Part shown: one piece after another, positions 8,081 through 17,390 of the stretch
Position numbering within the stretch: the first letter of the stretch is position 1
Layout: every line of letters starts with the position of its first letter
Assembly: GCA_002729595.1 (NCBI GenBank)
Contig: PBYL01000388.1
Location: forward strand, 1-36,106
From: Thalassovita sp.
Lineage (GTDB): Bacteria > Bacteroidota > Bacteroidia > Cytophagales > Flammeovirgaceae
Length of the DNA stretch: 36,106 nt
Direction of reading: 5' to 3'
Translations under genes and position numbers: made by a program
The notes under the pieces: generated by a model
Database searches by the model: none
Told to the model about the DNA's origin: nothing
The model's input: the letters and a program-made list of their open reading frames with translations, nothing else

Positions 8081-9058
8081 ATGAGATTTCTTTTTGAGGA
8101 TAAATTATTGTTGCTGAAAGTATGTGTTAAAAACTTCTTTTTTAGAGTAGTACTTCTTTTACTCTCATTTTTCTTTCCAACATTTATTGCAAATGCATAT
8201 GATACTGTATTTGTAGCTACCAACTTTACTACCCATTTATTATTTGAAGATTCTATCATTCATACGGAATGTTTGCCAGCAATTTCTCCCGTTTATGATG
8301 AATCTGGATTTATGGTAGACTCTGTAATGCAAGTAGGATTAAATATCGATCACAATAAAATATATCTTTATGCTAATACCAATCAATTACCAGATGCTAA
8401 TTTGTATGTAGAAACTACTACTGGTATCTACATGTTTATCCTTGTTTATAAAGAAACTCCTCAAAAACTTTTTTCCCATATTGAAAGAAACAGAGCCATC
8501 TATGATAATAAAACGGCTAGTAATAATATAATTATTACAAATAGTATGGCTGAAAATACAGCACCATTAATTCAAGAAATAACAACTAATACAACTCCTG
8601 AGAGGAGAAATAATAATAGTAGCAAATTTGATAATCAATGTGAGCAAATTATACAGAAAGAAAAATTTCAAACTGCTACTGCTAAAAGAGATATGAGGAT
8701 AGAGTTTGCTGTAAGTTATCCTTATACTTCAGGTGAATATACCTACATTCATGTCTATTTAAATAATCTGTCTAATATTCCTTTTAATCTGAGAGGAGAT
8801 ATTTTATTTATTTCTAGTGAAAAAAGTAAAATAAAAAGACAAACTGTAACAGAAATAAAACATGATCCTGTATTTGTCTATAATCAAAAATCAGAAAACA
8901 TTCAAAGAGGATTCCCACTACATACCATTTATGTTTTCAAAAATTTCACCTTACAGGATAGTAAAAAGCTTTCTTTACATTTAATTGAGAAGGATGGAGG
9001 GCGAGATATTACACTTACTTTAAATCATAATTATCTTCTAAATGCCAAGAATTTATAA
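8081..9058 (+). CDS. traN: TraN-like conjugation protein (DUF4138)
   Basis: A TraN-family component of the Bacteroidota conjugation channel, functionally related to VirB9 and expected in the periplasm/outer-membrane core complex. Start ATG at 8081 gives 325 residues. A hydrophobic signal segment (about 18-40, ending FIANA) is followed by YDTVFVATNFTTHLLFEDSI, the N-terminal beta strand pattern typical of TraN. A low-complexity N/T-rich linker (about 145-195) precedes a C-terminal beta domain with IEFAVSYPY and IHVYLNNLS. Unlike the other channel genes it is on the plus strand, with the BfmA-like gene, and converges on the relaxase gene with only 16 nt between stops. Splitting traN from traM is unusual for CTnDOT-type loci. 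Confidence 0.75.
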   Translation: MRFLFEDKLLLLKVCVKNFFFRVVLLLLSFFFPTFIANAYDTVFVATNFTTHLLFEDSIIHTECLPAISPVYDESGFMVDSVMQVGLNIDHNKIYLYANTNQLPDANLYVETTTGIYMFILVYKETPQKLFSHIERNRAIYDNKTASNNIIITNSMAENTAPLIQEITTNTTPERRNNNSSKFDNQCEQIIQKEKFQTATAKRDMRIEFAVSYPYTSGEYTYIHVYLNNLSNIPFNLRGDILFISSEKSKIKRQTVTEIKHDPVFVYNQKSENIQRGFPLHTIYVFKNFTLQDSKKLSLHLIEKDGGRDITLTLNHNYLLNAKNL

Positions 9059-9074
9059 CCTATATTGACTTCAT

Positions 9075-11837
9075 TTATAATCTAGGTTTCACATTTCTTA
9101 GAGTATGATTACTATTTAGAGTTACTAATGAATTATTATTCATTGTTTGTTTTGTTTCTACTTTCATCTCAATAGCTGCTTTTTGGTTTTGATCTCGACT
9201 GATTGATTCTTCTAGTTTTTCAACGTCATCAGTATACACATGGCAACCTTTATTTCCTCTACTAACATCCACATACCACTGTTTTAACCCTGCAGCTTGG
9301 TGGCTATCTCCTGATATTACAGGAATAATATAGTTTAAGGTACTGCCCTGAATGCTATGAGAAGTACGGGTATATGCATAATCTAAAAAACCAAAATCTT
9401 TTGGAAGCCTAATTCCATTTTCAAACTCTAACTCTTTGCTATGAAATGCCTTCACTTTAAGAATCTGACCATTATATACTCCATCTTTTTTTGAGTTAAA
9501 ATTTATTTTTATCATCTCACCTTTTGCAACTGCCATTTTTTCCTTTCCATACACATTAAATTTAATGGCCTCACTAATGGGTAAGACTGCTTTTTTTTGA
9601 GTTTTCAAATCTTTTATAAAAATACCTTTATGATCTATACTTATTACCTCATGCCTACTAGACTTTACAAATCCTTGCTTTATTCCATCTATTCCTTTTG
9701 AGTTTTGAATAAATTGAATAATGTGACCTCTTTCATAGTTACTTGTATCTTTTCTTTCTGCTATTGTCCAATTTTTAGACTTGTAGACAAACAAAGATTT
9801 ATCTTTATTATCTAAGAGTTTTCGATCTTTCAGTTCCTGCCTAATTGCAAAAGATATTTGATTTTTTTCTTTATGAATAGGTGCGGTAGCAGCAACAGTC
9901 ATTCCCTTTTCTGATAAATTAGCATATTTTTTTGCTACCTCTTTATAAATATTATCTCCTTCTTGATGAATCCATTCAAGTCTTTTTAACTGATCTAATG
10001 AACCCTTGATCTTACCTTGAGTGATTGCTTCTACTGCAATTTTATAATCCCCCTTTTGCCTCCATATGTGATTAATTTCTGCTATGCTCACAGAATCTTT
10101 CATATACTTAGAAACCATTCGAAAGGGATTTCCTCTAACAACAGATTCATGTTGGGTTTCATCTCCCATAAGTATAACCCTAGAATTACATTTTTCAGCT
10201 AACTGAGCTATCTTCAACATAGATTTTCCACCTAATAACCCTGCTTCATCAATAAGCCATACTTTACCTTTAGCTTCTTCTTGTAAATGAGTCGACTTCT
10301 CAAGTATTTGAGTAGTATTCACATTTTTAAATCCATCTTTTACAAGTACATCTACAGCATTGGTAGTGGGAGCAAATGCCATAAAATCCTTTCCTAAAAG
10401 TTCTCGTAATTCCTGACAAGAAGTAGTTTTACCCACTCCTGCCCTACCTTTCACTAAAGTAAATCTATCTCGTGAAGAAAGTACATGCTTAACTGCTGCT
10501 CGTTGACCTTGGTTTTCCTTACATTCTTTCTGCAAAAATTCATGCTTAAATTGGTATTGAGTAGCATCTTTAACAATAGGATGTAAAATATTTAATCCTT
10601 TTTGAAACTCAGAAAGGATTTTAAGCTCTTCTTTAATAACCTCTATCGTAGTGACTTCTGCTACTCCTTTATAATCTTTCCCAAATTTCAATTTTTGGTT
10701 TTCTATACTAGCGATCTCTATCTGTTTTACAGTGGTTTTACCAATTCCATTTATAATGGCATCAGCCATAAATCTACCTTTCTTTACTACACTATTTCGT
10801 TCAAAATTGGATTCGATAGCATAGTTCAAAGATTGTTGAGCAGCTACACTCTGTTTTAAATAGTATTGCTGAGAAACTTTATCATTTTGATTTTTTACAA
10901 ATTGTTTTAACCTATTTTCTTTAATCTTCTTAAGTTGCTTTCTGTCTTTACTACTTAATTGAGCATTCCAACTCTCCATTAATAAAACTTCTTTAGTTTT
11001 AATTTTTTTACCTCGGGTAAACTCTCCTAACTTGTCTCGTTCTTTATCTGAAAGTAGTCGTCCTTTTGCTTGCTGCAATTTCATCTCTGCATTTTTAACC
11101 TGTGTGCTTCTCTTAGAAAATTTTTCAATCAACGCTTTTGAAAAGCCCTTAATCTCCCATTTCTTACCTTTCCGTTGAATTTCATATCCTAGTTGTTGCA
11201 AATGTTCAGCAAGCGTCGAATGATAAATGGCTTCATAATAGGATAAGCTCGAGATTACATTTCCAAATTCTGCTGCTTTCCATATACCGTCATAGTTTCT
11301 AGTATAATTCCAAAGCAAAATATGACTATGTAAAAACATATCTTCTTTATGATTACCTACTGCCCTTGCCGTATCATGGTTAAATACACTCGATAATAAA
11401 TTTTCAGTATCTTCATTGGCAAAAGAATTTTTTTTGAGTCCAGCTCTTTTTCTTGCCTGTACTTCTAATTCCATATATTTCAACATAGTTTCTACAGCTT
11501 TACAATGCGCTTGCTTTATACTATCATCTTTTAGTAAGGCCCATGTAATTGAAACTGATTTTGGAGGAGCTATTACCAACTCTTCATTTAACCGAGGGTG
11601 TTTAATATCCCTCACTTTAAGTTTTTCTCTAGTTACTGGATGCCGATTCATGGCTAAAGCATCATACTGTTCTTCTGTTACAGCACCTACTAAACCTAAC
11701 AATTCCGCTCCTTTACCCACCCACTTACCTTGTGAACTACCACCTTCCTCATGATAGTTGAGATGTTCTTTAAAATACTGTTTTTGAGATTTCTGAGTAT
11801 GGGAGTCTTTCCAATCTCTTGAAACATGTCTAAGCAT
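9075..11837 (-). CDS. MobF relaxase with helicase domain (TrwC/TraI-like)
   Basis: The conjugative relaxase: nicks oriT, stays covalently bound to the 5' end and unwinds the strand. The start chosen is the ATG at 11837 (MLRHVSRDW), matching the usual MobF N-terminus and giving 920 residues; a TTG at 11873 would overlap the coupling protein gene. Two tyrosines near the N-terminus (Y21 in QYF and Y28 in NYH) fit the catalytic pair. A metal-binding His triad is seen in NHKEDMFLHSH (H163, H170, H172). The C-terminal SF1 (RecD2-like) helicase shows Walker A GRAGVGKTT (464-472), Walker B IDEAG (529-533), MGDETQHESV, and the late motifs SHSIQGST and YVDVSRGNKG. It is shorter than TraI of F (about 1750) and close to TrwC (about 966). 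It is the last gene of the transfer operon, just after the coupling protein. Confidence 0.92.
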   Translation of the reverse strand: MLRHVSRDWKDSHTQKSQKQYFKEHLNYHEEGGSSQGKWVGKGAELLGLVGAVTEEQYDALAMNRHPVTREKLKVRDIKHPRLNEELVIAPPKSVSITWALLKDDSIKQAHCKAVETMLKYMELEVQARKRAGLKKNSFANEDTENLLSSVFNHDTARAVGNHKEDMFLHSHILLWNYTRNYDGIWKAAEFGNVISSLSYYEAIYHSTLAEHLQQLGYEIQRKGKKWEIKGFSKALIEKFSKRSTQVKNAEMKLQQAKGRLLSDKERDKLGEFTRGKKIKTKEVLLMESWNAQLSSKDRKQLKKIKENRLKQFVKNQNDKVSQQYYLKQSVAAQQSLNYAIESNFERNSVVKKGRFMADAIINGIGKTTVKQIEIASIENQKLKFGKDYKGVAEVTTIEVIKEELKILSEFQKGLNILHPIVKDATQYQFKHEFLQKECKENQGQRAAVKHVLSSRDRFTLVKGRAGVGKTTSCQELRELLGKDFMAFAPTTNAVDVLVKDGFKNVNTTQILEKSTHLQEEAKGKVWLIDEAGLLGGKSMLKIAQLAEKCNSRVILMGDETQHESVVRGNPFRMVSKYMKDSVSIAEINHIWRQKGDYKIAVEAITQGKIKGSLDQLKRLEWIHQEGDNIYKEVAKKYANLSEKGMTVAATAPIHKEKNQISFAIRQELKDRKLLDNKDKSLFVYKSKNWTIAERKDTSNYERGHIIQFIQNSKGIDGIKQGFVKSSRHEVISIDHKGIFIKDLKTQKKAVLPISEAIKFNVYGKEKMAVAKGEMIKINFNSKKDGVYNGQILKVKAFHSKELEFENGIRLPKDFGFLDYAYTRTSHSIQGSTLNYIIPVISGDSHQAAGLKQWYVDVSRGNKGCHVYTDDVEKLEESISRDQNQKAAIEMKVETKQTMNNNSLVTLNSNHTLRNVKPRL

Positions 11838-11869
11838 TAGTGAGATTATTACAATGAATTTAATTGTTT

Positions 11870-14086
11870 TCAATTAGCTTTTTGAGTTACAGATTGTCTA
11901 GTATTTTGACCTGAGCAAAAACTTTTAGCATCATTTACAATCAATTCTACTTCATCAACAATCTTTTTTTGTACAACTGATAATTTATTCTCAAAATCAT
12001 CTGTGTCTACTGCATCACATAGATCATTCTCTATCTTCTTGGAAGGATGTTGAACATATTTTAGCCTGCCTTTAGAGAGTAACCTATAGCCCTCTTTAGT
12101 TTGGGTAGATGCTATTACCTCTCCTTTCCTTAAATCACTAAACTCACCAGGCTTTACTCTAGGTTTATTTACTTTTCTGGTAGTACTACTTGTTTTATCA
12201 CTCCCCTTTTGTTTAGTCTCACTTTTTTCATCTACCTCATCGTCCCCAAATATCTCACTCATTTCTTTAGCAGTTTTCCCTTTTGAGTTCATAACAATCA
12301 AGTTATAAAAACCTTGAAAGAACTCTTCCGCCGTATTTTTTAATTCTAATCCATAAGTATGGCTATTTTGCAATGCTGCGATTATACTACCTCCACCTTC
12401 TCTTACTGTGGTGAGTATATGGTTTAAGTCAGGAATGATATATTTACTCAGTTCTTCAAAGAGCACAAACCATTCTCTTTTCCCTCTGTTTCGCATCTTA
12501 TTCATGCCTATTGATACAATTGTTGAAATCAATGGGGAATAAACTGTTTGCATATCTTCATTACACCCAATTGCCAAAACTCCACCATTCACATTGTTGT
12601 TTAGATCTAAAGAAAAGTCATTGCGTGTGAGCAAGTACATAGAAGGTTTATCATCAATCTTGGTAAGAAAGCTTCGCAGTTTCCCCAAGGTACCACTAGC
12701 TTGTTCACCTGCACCATTGGTAATACAACTTCTAATATCTGCAACCATAGGTTGGATATCAATATTTTCAGCCATCATTGGTAATACTTTTTCTAACTCA
12801 AAATGGCATACTAAGCGAATAAGATGAGGAATGGTACAATAAGCAGGATATGATTCTTTTAAAAAGAAAATGATAGCAGCAAGTAAACTCTCTGCCGAAT
12901 CAGAAAAATAAGCATTTCCTGTATCTTCTGCCCTGGCTAGGTTTTTATGTAGAGTCATAGCTACTAGCTTTGCTTTAGCCATATTATCTACTTCTTTAAG
13001 GGGATTGCATCCTAATGAATGTTCTGGATTATGAAATGACAAATAATAAAATGGGTATGACAAATTGTATTTACCATACTTTTCCAAGTAAGTTGCATAG
13101 GCTGTTTCAGCAATGTCGTGTTGCTTGTAATCTACTATTATTCCACATCTTTTATTTAAAATGAAACTATGAACGATTTGCTTTAATATAGTGGTTTTAC
13201 CAAATCCAGATCCACCAATTAAAAGTATATGATTTGTCCAGTCAGTGATATTTAGCCATCCTCCCTGAAGATATTTCATTGATAAGGCCATAGGGGAATT
13301 TGCCTTTCGATGTATTTTGAATTTGACTTTCCGTTTATGATTATGCAAATTAAATATTGCTATAATCCCCAGAATATTTATCAGCCACATCAAACTATAA
13401 ATAATCAAATCATACCCCTGATGTATATAATGCAAGAGACTATAATAATTAACTTGAATTACTACTCCTGCAACCAATAAAAGAATCCCTAAAAAAATAT
13501 TACCTCCATATTGTTGCCAATGACTTTTCCATTTAAATGCAAAGGCAATCAATATTATTAATTTAAGAACTACAAAAATTATTGAGTCAAAAAAAACTGT
13601 GATCAAACCAGAATAAAGAACATAGCTTTCAAGCAATATGAAAGCTGAACCAAGAATTAATAAAGTAGTAGTAATTATATCTTGATAAATAAAAGTGGGT
13701 AATTTAATTTTAGTTTCAGGGCTGTTTTCAGTTTGCATGTCCACTAGAATCAAAGGAGACATCAATAAAAAAAATAAGCCAAAAGGAAGAATTATTGGAA
13801 AATAAATAAAGATGATAGCATATAAAGCAATAGCCAAGATTGTAGTAATGAGTGATGCTGTTTTACTACTTTTTTGCAAACAGGCTATAAAAATACTGAA
13901 TGAAGGCAACAGAAAAGTTAACATCAAGAAGACCTTCTTAATGATTTCTACAGGAATCTGATGATAGATTGCTAGAAACTCATCAGTTGCTAGGTTCATT
14001 TCTATTAGCCAAATTACAAGCAAAACGCCTATAATAATAAATTGAATAAATACCATAGAAATAGTATCTCTCTTATGATCTTCCAT
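11870..14086 (-). CDS. Type IV coupling protein (TraD/VirD4-like ATPase)
   Basis: Inner-membrane ATPase that links the relaxase-DNA complex to the secretion channel. It has 738 residues. The N-terminal 250 residues are strikingly hydrophobic with about seven or eight predicted membrane helices, more than the two of classical VirD4/TraD. The cytosolic part has Walker A GGSGFGKTT (291-299) and Walker B WFVLFEE (539-545), then a motif region around VREGGGSIIAALQNSH (561-576), where the glutamine is typical of the family. The tail from about 620 is charged, probably a relaxase-contact region. Its stop codon overlaps only an alternative relaxase start, and the preferred relaxase ATG is 32 nt downstream. 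The gene is followed directly by its MobF partner, as in R388-type systems. Confidence 0.9.
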   Translation of the reverse strand: MEDHKRDTISMVFIQFIIIGVLLVIWLIEMNLATDEFLAIYHQIPVEIIKKVFLMLTFLLPSFSIFIACLQKSSKTASLITTILAIALYAIIFIYFPIILPFGLFFLLMSPLILVDMQTENSPETKIKLPTFIYQDIITTTLLILGSAFILLESYVLYSGLITVFFDSIIFVVLKLIILIAFAFKWKSHWQQYGGNIFLGILLLVAGVVIQVNYYSLLHYIHQGYDLIIYSLMWLINILGIIAIFNLHNHKRKVKFKIHRKANSPMALSMKYLQGGWLNITDWTNHILLIGGSGFGKTTILKQIVHSFILNKRCGIIVDYKQHDIAETAYATYLEKYGKYNLSYPFYYLSFHNPEHSLGCNPLKEVDNMAKAKLVAMTLHKNLARAEDTGNAYFSDSAESLLAAIIFFLKESYPAYCTIPHLIRLVCHFELEKVLPMMAENIDIQPMVADIRSCITNGAGEQASGTLGKLRSFLTKIDDKPSMYLLTRNDFSLDLNNNVNGGVLAIGCNEDMQTVYSPLISTIVSIGMNKMRNRGKREWFVLFEELSKYIIPDLNHILTTVREGGGSIIAALQNSHTYGLELKNTAEEFFQGFYNLIVMNSKGKTAKEMSEIFGDDEVDEKSETKQKGSDKTSSTTRKVNKPRVKPGEFSDLRKGEVIASTQTKEGYRLLSKGRLKYVQHPSKKIENDLCDAVDTDDFENKLSVVQKKIVDEVELIVNDAKSFCSGQNTRQSVTQKAN

Positions 14087-14121
14087 TCCTTAAAATTTAA
14101 GATTAGTATATATTGAAACTT

Positions 14122-15105
14122 TCAAGGTTTTAACAATACCTCTGTTTTTGCATTGAGCACAATAGATGATACAGCAATTTTTTTCTTTGCCGCATTAATA
14201 GTTACATTTTGTAAAAGAGGAATCGCAGAAGTATTGATAGTTGCACCTGAACTACTATTAATCGCATCCATTTTGACTTCACGTGCTAATTGTTGTTCTA
14301 TTAAGGAAGGAGCAAAAATACCTCTTGTATTGTCACCAACATCATATGCATGTAAAACCAAGTTATTTGTTTGGATTTCAATTTCTAGTCTATCTTGTGC
14401 AAAACTTACCATACCATATAAGAAAGTTCCAGCACTAATTTTTTTTCCTTTAATAATAGTATCTTTTATTACTACAAGTGTCACTCTTGAGCCGTCTCTA
14501 ACTTTGGTTTTCTCCCACACTTGAGCCATTATCTCAATACTACCCCTATCAAATGAATGGTTTCCAGAAGTTGGACTACCTTGTTTATACCTTCTGAAAA
14601 TTCTAATTTTTGATGTTGATTGCTTCACTGATAGACTATCAGATACTGAAGATATTTTAGCTTTAGGTCTTCTATTTTCTTCTTGTGTCTGAGTAGTAAC
14701 ACTAGTTTCAAGAATGACTTTTGTTTTTTGTTTTTGGCTTAACTTAGCTTGATTAACATTAACTTCTTGCTGGCTATAATCAGCCATAGCAACAGTATCT
14801 TCTTTTTTACTTTCTGTTTTTTCTTTAGGAGACAAAAAACTAAAAAAACCTGATGTGCTATCTTTTTTAAATCTACCTTGTAACTCATTATAACCACTTG
14901 GCTTTCTATCTTCTGCTACCTTAAAAAAGTCTTCATTATTCTGCTTATCAAGCACTTCTTTTTTTTCACTATTAATATAAGTTTCTTGTGTATCTGTTGA
15001 TTCTCTTACACTAATTTGTCTAAACTGATAAGCACTTAAAAGTAATGGTACTGTAGCTATAATGATTATACGAAATATTGTGAATTTCACTTTAAAAAAT
15101 TCCAT
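14122..15105 (-). CDS. traM: TraM-like conjugation protein (VirB10-like)
   Basis: Conjugative-transposon TraM family, the VirB10-like component that spans inner and outer membranes. It has 327 residues: one N-terminal membrane helix (about 9-26), a long charged, low-complexity periplasmic linker (about 30-170, rich in K, E, S, T and Q), and a C-terminal domain from about 175 with the family signature RVTLVVIKDTIIKGKKISAG and later ARGIFAPS-like sequence (NTRGIFAPSL). The linker length suits spanning the periplasm. It sits between traK and the coupling protein. The small traL gene, which usually lies between traK and traM in CTnDOT-type loci, has no room here (52 nt). Confidence 0.85.
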   Translation of the reverse strand: MEFFKVKFTIFRIIIIATVPLLLSAYQFRQISVRESTDTQETYINSEKKEVLDKQNNEDFFKVAEDRKPSGYNELQGRFKKDSTSGFFSFLSPKEKTESKKEDTVAMADYSQQEVNVNQAKLSQKQKTKVILETSVTTQTQEENRRPKAKISSVSDSLSVKQSTSKIRIFRRYKQGSPTSGNHSFDRGSIEIMAQVWEKTKVRDGSRVTLVVIKDTIIKGKKISAGTFLYGMVSFAQDRLEIEIQTNNLVLHAYDVGDNTRGIFAPSLIEQQLAREVKMDAINSSSGATINTSAIPLLQNVTINAAKKKIAVSSIVLNAKTEVLLKP

Positions 15106-15157
15106 GGTATTCTATATATTTTTCATTAGATATTTAAACCGATGTACCAGCTTTTAT

Positions 15158-15772
15158 TTAAAATATTGGACTGATATCTACTATTTTCATCTCCATAAGT
15201 ATCGCTCCATCAGTGTTTATAGAATTATTAATGGACAAATCCATAATTTTGAAGACCAGAAATAAATTACGCTTATTTACTTCTTCTGCATTGATATAAA
15301 GAGATTGACTGCCATATACTACTCCAAACGCTGGATCTGTACTCATATCAATTGCTATAGAATCAATTTGAACTCCTGTTCTTGCAGATGTGTAACTCCC
15401 TAGAATATCAATCATTTTTTCTTTTTGATGTTGAGATTTCACATAATTTAAAGCGCCTTCACTAAGAAGGCTTTCTGCTTGTATGAGCTGATATTCATAG
15501 TTTGAGCTTTTTGCAGCAAAACAGAGTCTATAAACTTTTTCCACATGATTCATATATTGAAACTTTCTTTGATATGGAGTATTAATACACCGACTATAAG
15601 CCTCATTCACCTCATTTTTATATTGCATATAGATTATTGCCACTGTTAGCATACAAACTGCAGAAAAAACTAACAACATATTTCGCAATAAATCAAAATC
15701 GCGTTTATATCTTGGTAATGAAAGTACATCTTTTAAGGCAGGTACTTTAGTAATCTCTCTTCGAGTTTTCAT
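15158..15772 (-). CDS. traK: TraK-like conjugation protein (VirB8-like)
   Basis: TraK family of Bacteroidota conjugation systems, VirB8-like, a bitopic inner-membrane protein that helps nucleate the channel. At 204 residues it matches the usual length (about 205). A short cytosolic N-terminus with KDVLSLPRYKRDFDLLRN leads to one membrane helix at about 31-48, then a periplasmic domain of about 155 residues expected to have the NTF2-like alpha/beta fold. It lies 37 nt downstream of traJ and 52 nt upstream of traM in the same operon. Nothing is missing compared with the family. Confidence 0.85.
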   Translation of the reverse strand: MKTRREITKVPALKDVLSLPRYKRDFDLLRNMLLVFSAVCMLTVAIIYMQYKNEVNEAYSRCINTPYQRKFQYMNHVEKVYRLCFAAKSSNYEYQLIQAESLLSEGALNYVKSQHQKEKMIDILGSYTSARTGVQIDSIAIDMSTDPAFGVVYGSQSLYINAEEVNKRNLFLVFKIMDLSINNSINTDGAILMEMKIVDISPIF

Positions 15773-15809
15773 AAAAAAATAGATTTGGACTGTAAGATTG
15801 ATAATTTCC

Positions 15810-16745
15810 CTATTTCACCTTAAGACCAAAAGCAGCCAATTTTTTGCCGACTGGAGTCGCTTGTATCAAATTGGAGGTGAGTGTCATGGAAGAATTAAAA
15901 GCTTGACCTATTGTATCTCCTGTACCTATAATTAACCCTGTTAAATAAAATGCCGAAACATATAAACCAAAGATGGATACATTCAATCCTAACCGTCCAA
16001 TAACTTCTGTCAGTTTTACATCATTTCTAAGTGGGTCTCCAGTTTGTAAAAGATTTGTAAGCATAATCTCATACACATTGGCATTTAAAATATGTAGTAC
16101 TGTAAATACAAATAATGTCTGTACAAAAGCTCCCATCCAACGTAATCTTGCCTTTTCAAAATAAGGTAAAATAGAAAAAGCCAGTGCAAATGGACCAAGT
16201 GTGAACAGTATTCTATGAGATACTAATGCAAAAATCTGAACTGAGGTCCCTACGATGTAACACAAGCAAACAAATATGCTATCGATAAGTAAAAAAATTA
16301 TCTTTTTGTAATTTAGATTGATCAATACATCCCAAGCATTCATTTTAGTACCATCTGGTTTTAATATTTCTTCTCCAGACAATAAAGCCTCAGCCTTTTC
16401 TTGATTTAAAACACCAACATTCTCCAACTTTACATTTTCAACAATATCGTTCATATCAGGCGCTGTAGCAGTATTAATTGCCTCTATCAAAAAATCTACG
16501 AAACTGAAAATTGGATAATAAGCCCATATGATACCTATTACAATCAATCCTTTAATTACTCTTGAAACATCGAAGTATTTCTCTCCACTTGATTGCAGTG
16601 TAGTTTTTAAGTAGTTGTGTCCAAAATCTATCATAAAAAATACTTTCGCCACTAATCCAGATATTATGATCATTTTCACAGTATGATCACTTACTACATT
16701 AGTAACTATATCAGCCTTTAGCATTTCTGATATCACATCTTTCAT
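15810..16745 (-). CDS. traJ: TraJ-like conjugation protein (VirB6-like)
   Basis: TraJ family, the polytopic VirB6-like inner-membrane channel component. It has 311 residues and about six membrane helices: roughly 25-45, 66-90, 148-172, 178-200, 205-225 and 252-275. The sequence HRILFTLGPFALAFSILPYF in the middle is a recognisable VirB6/TrbL-type feature. The hydrophilic loop at about 95-145 lies between the second and third helices. It is followed by traK and preceded by the TraI-like gene, the same order as in CTnDOT. The gap to the gene before is 57 nt. Confidence 0.85.
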   Translation of the reverse strand: MKDVISEMLKADIVTNVVSDHTVKMIIISGLVAKVFFMIDFGHNYLKTTLQSSGEKYFDVSRVIKGLIVIGIIWAYYPIFSFVDFLIEAINTATAPDMNDIVENVKLENVGVLNQEKAEALLSGEEILKPDGTKMNAWDVLINLNYKKIIFLLIDSIFVCLCYIVGTSVQIFALVSHRILFTLGPFALAFSILPYFEKARLRWMGAFVQTLFVFTVLHILNANVYEIMLTNLLQTGDPLRNDVKLTEVIGRLGLNVSIFGLYVSAFYLTGLIIGTGDTIGQAFNSSMTLTSNLIQATPVGKKLAAFGLKVK

Positions 16746-16802
16746 ATCAGTTGAATTTTGTTTTCAGGAATTTATAATGAGTAATAAATACAAATTGAAT
16801 TA

Positions 16803-17390
16803 CTAATAGCGAGATAAACTGCTCATTTCAATGGCAGCTTTTTTCCAATCTCCTTCTTCATCTAAACTATTTCTTACCTGGTTTACAGCCTGATTTAACT
16901 CAGCTAAAGTCTGTTGAGCTTCTTCAAATAAAACCAGCGCATCATTCATCGTTTTAATTCTATCACTTTGAGTCATCAAAACATCACTCATGAGAACTAT
17001 ATTAACAAAGTCAATTGAAGCTGTCATTTTAACTATTGCTACATCATAATTAAAACTAACAAAACAATTACTTGCAGCAGCATCCATATTTAATGTAAGA
17101 TCTTTTGTCGTACAAACTGTACCCTCTATGACTGTTAATAAACGACGCATTGTTTGAAGGTTTTTTGCCCATTCTACTTTTTGTAATGCTTGTCTAACCT
17201 TAGCTTCTGCTTTTTCCATTGCTGCAATTGTAGCATTCATCGCTGATACTATTCCGTTTTGAGTCCCCATTTGAGATTCTAATATTGGAGCTGATACTAC
17301 TCCTTGCGCAAGAGATGAGTTACTTTGCACACTCAAGGCTCCTATTATGATGATTAAAATGTATTTCCTCATTTGATATAGAATTTTCAT
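16803..17390 (-). CDS. traI: TraI-like periplasmic conjugation protein (VirB5-like position)
   Basis: Secreted protein of 195 residues with a signal peptide (about 1-29, ending SLAQ) and a mature part almost entirely helical, including heptad-like stretches around MEKAEAKVRQALQKVEWAKN and AQQTLAELNQAVNQVRN. In CTnDOT-type clusters the gene between traG and traJ is traI (DUF4141), a VirB5-like component, so position plus architecture support that call. The start at 17390 overlaps the traG stop by one base (TAATG-type), which implies translational coupling; an ATG at 17372 is an alternative. It is not related to the MobF relaxase also called TraI in F plasmids. Confidence 0.7.
   Translation of the reverse strand: MKILYQMRKYILIIIIGALSVQSNSSLAQGVVSAPILESQMGTQNGIVSAMNATIAAMEKAEAKVRQALQKVEWAKNLQTMRRLLTVIEGTVCTTKDLTLNMDAAASNCFVSFNYDVAIVKMTASIDFVNIVLMSDVLMTQSDRIKTMNDALVLFEEAQQTLAELNQAVNQVRNSLDEEGDWKKAAIEMSSLSRY

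Noticed and set aside
11838-11873. Upstream TTG start of the relaxase
   Set aside because: Adds 12 hydrophobic residues before the MobF N-terminus and overlaps the coupling protein gene; the ATG at 11837 fits known relaxases.
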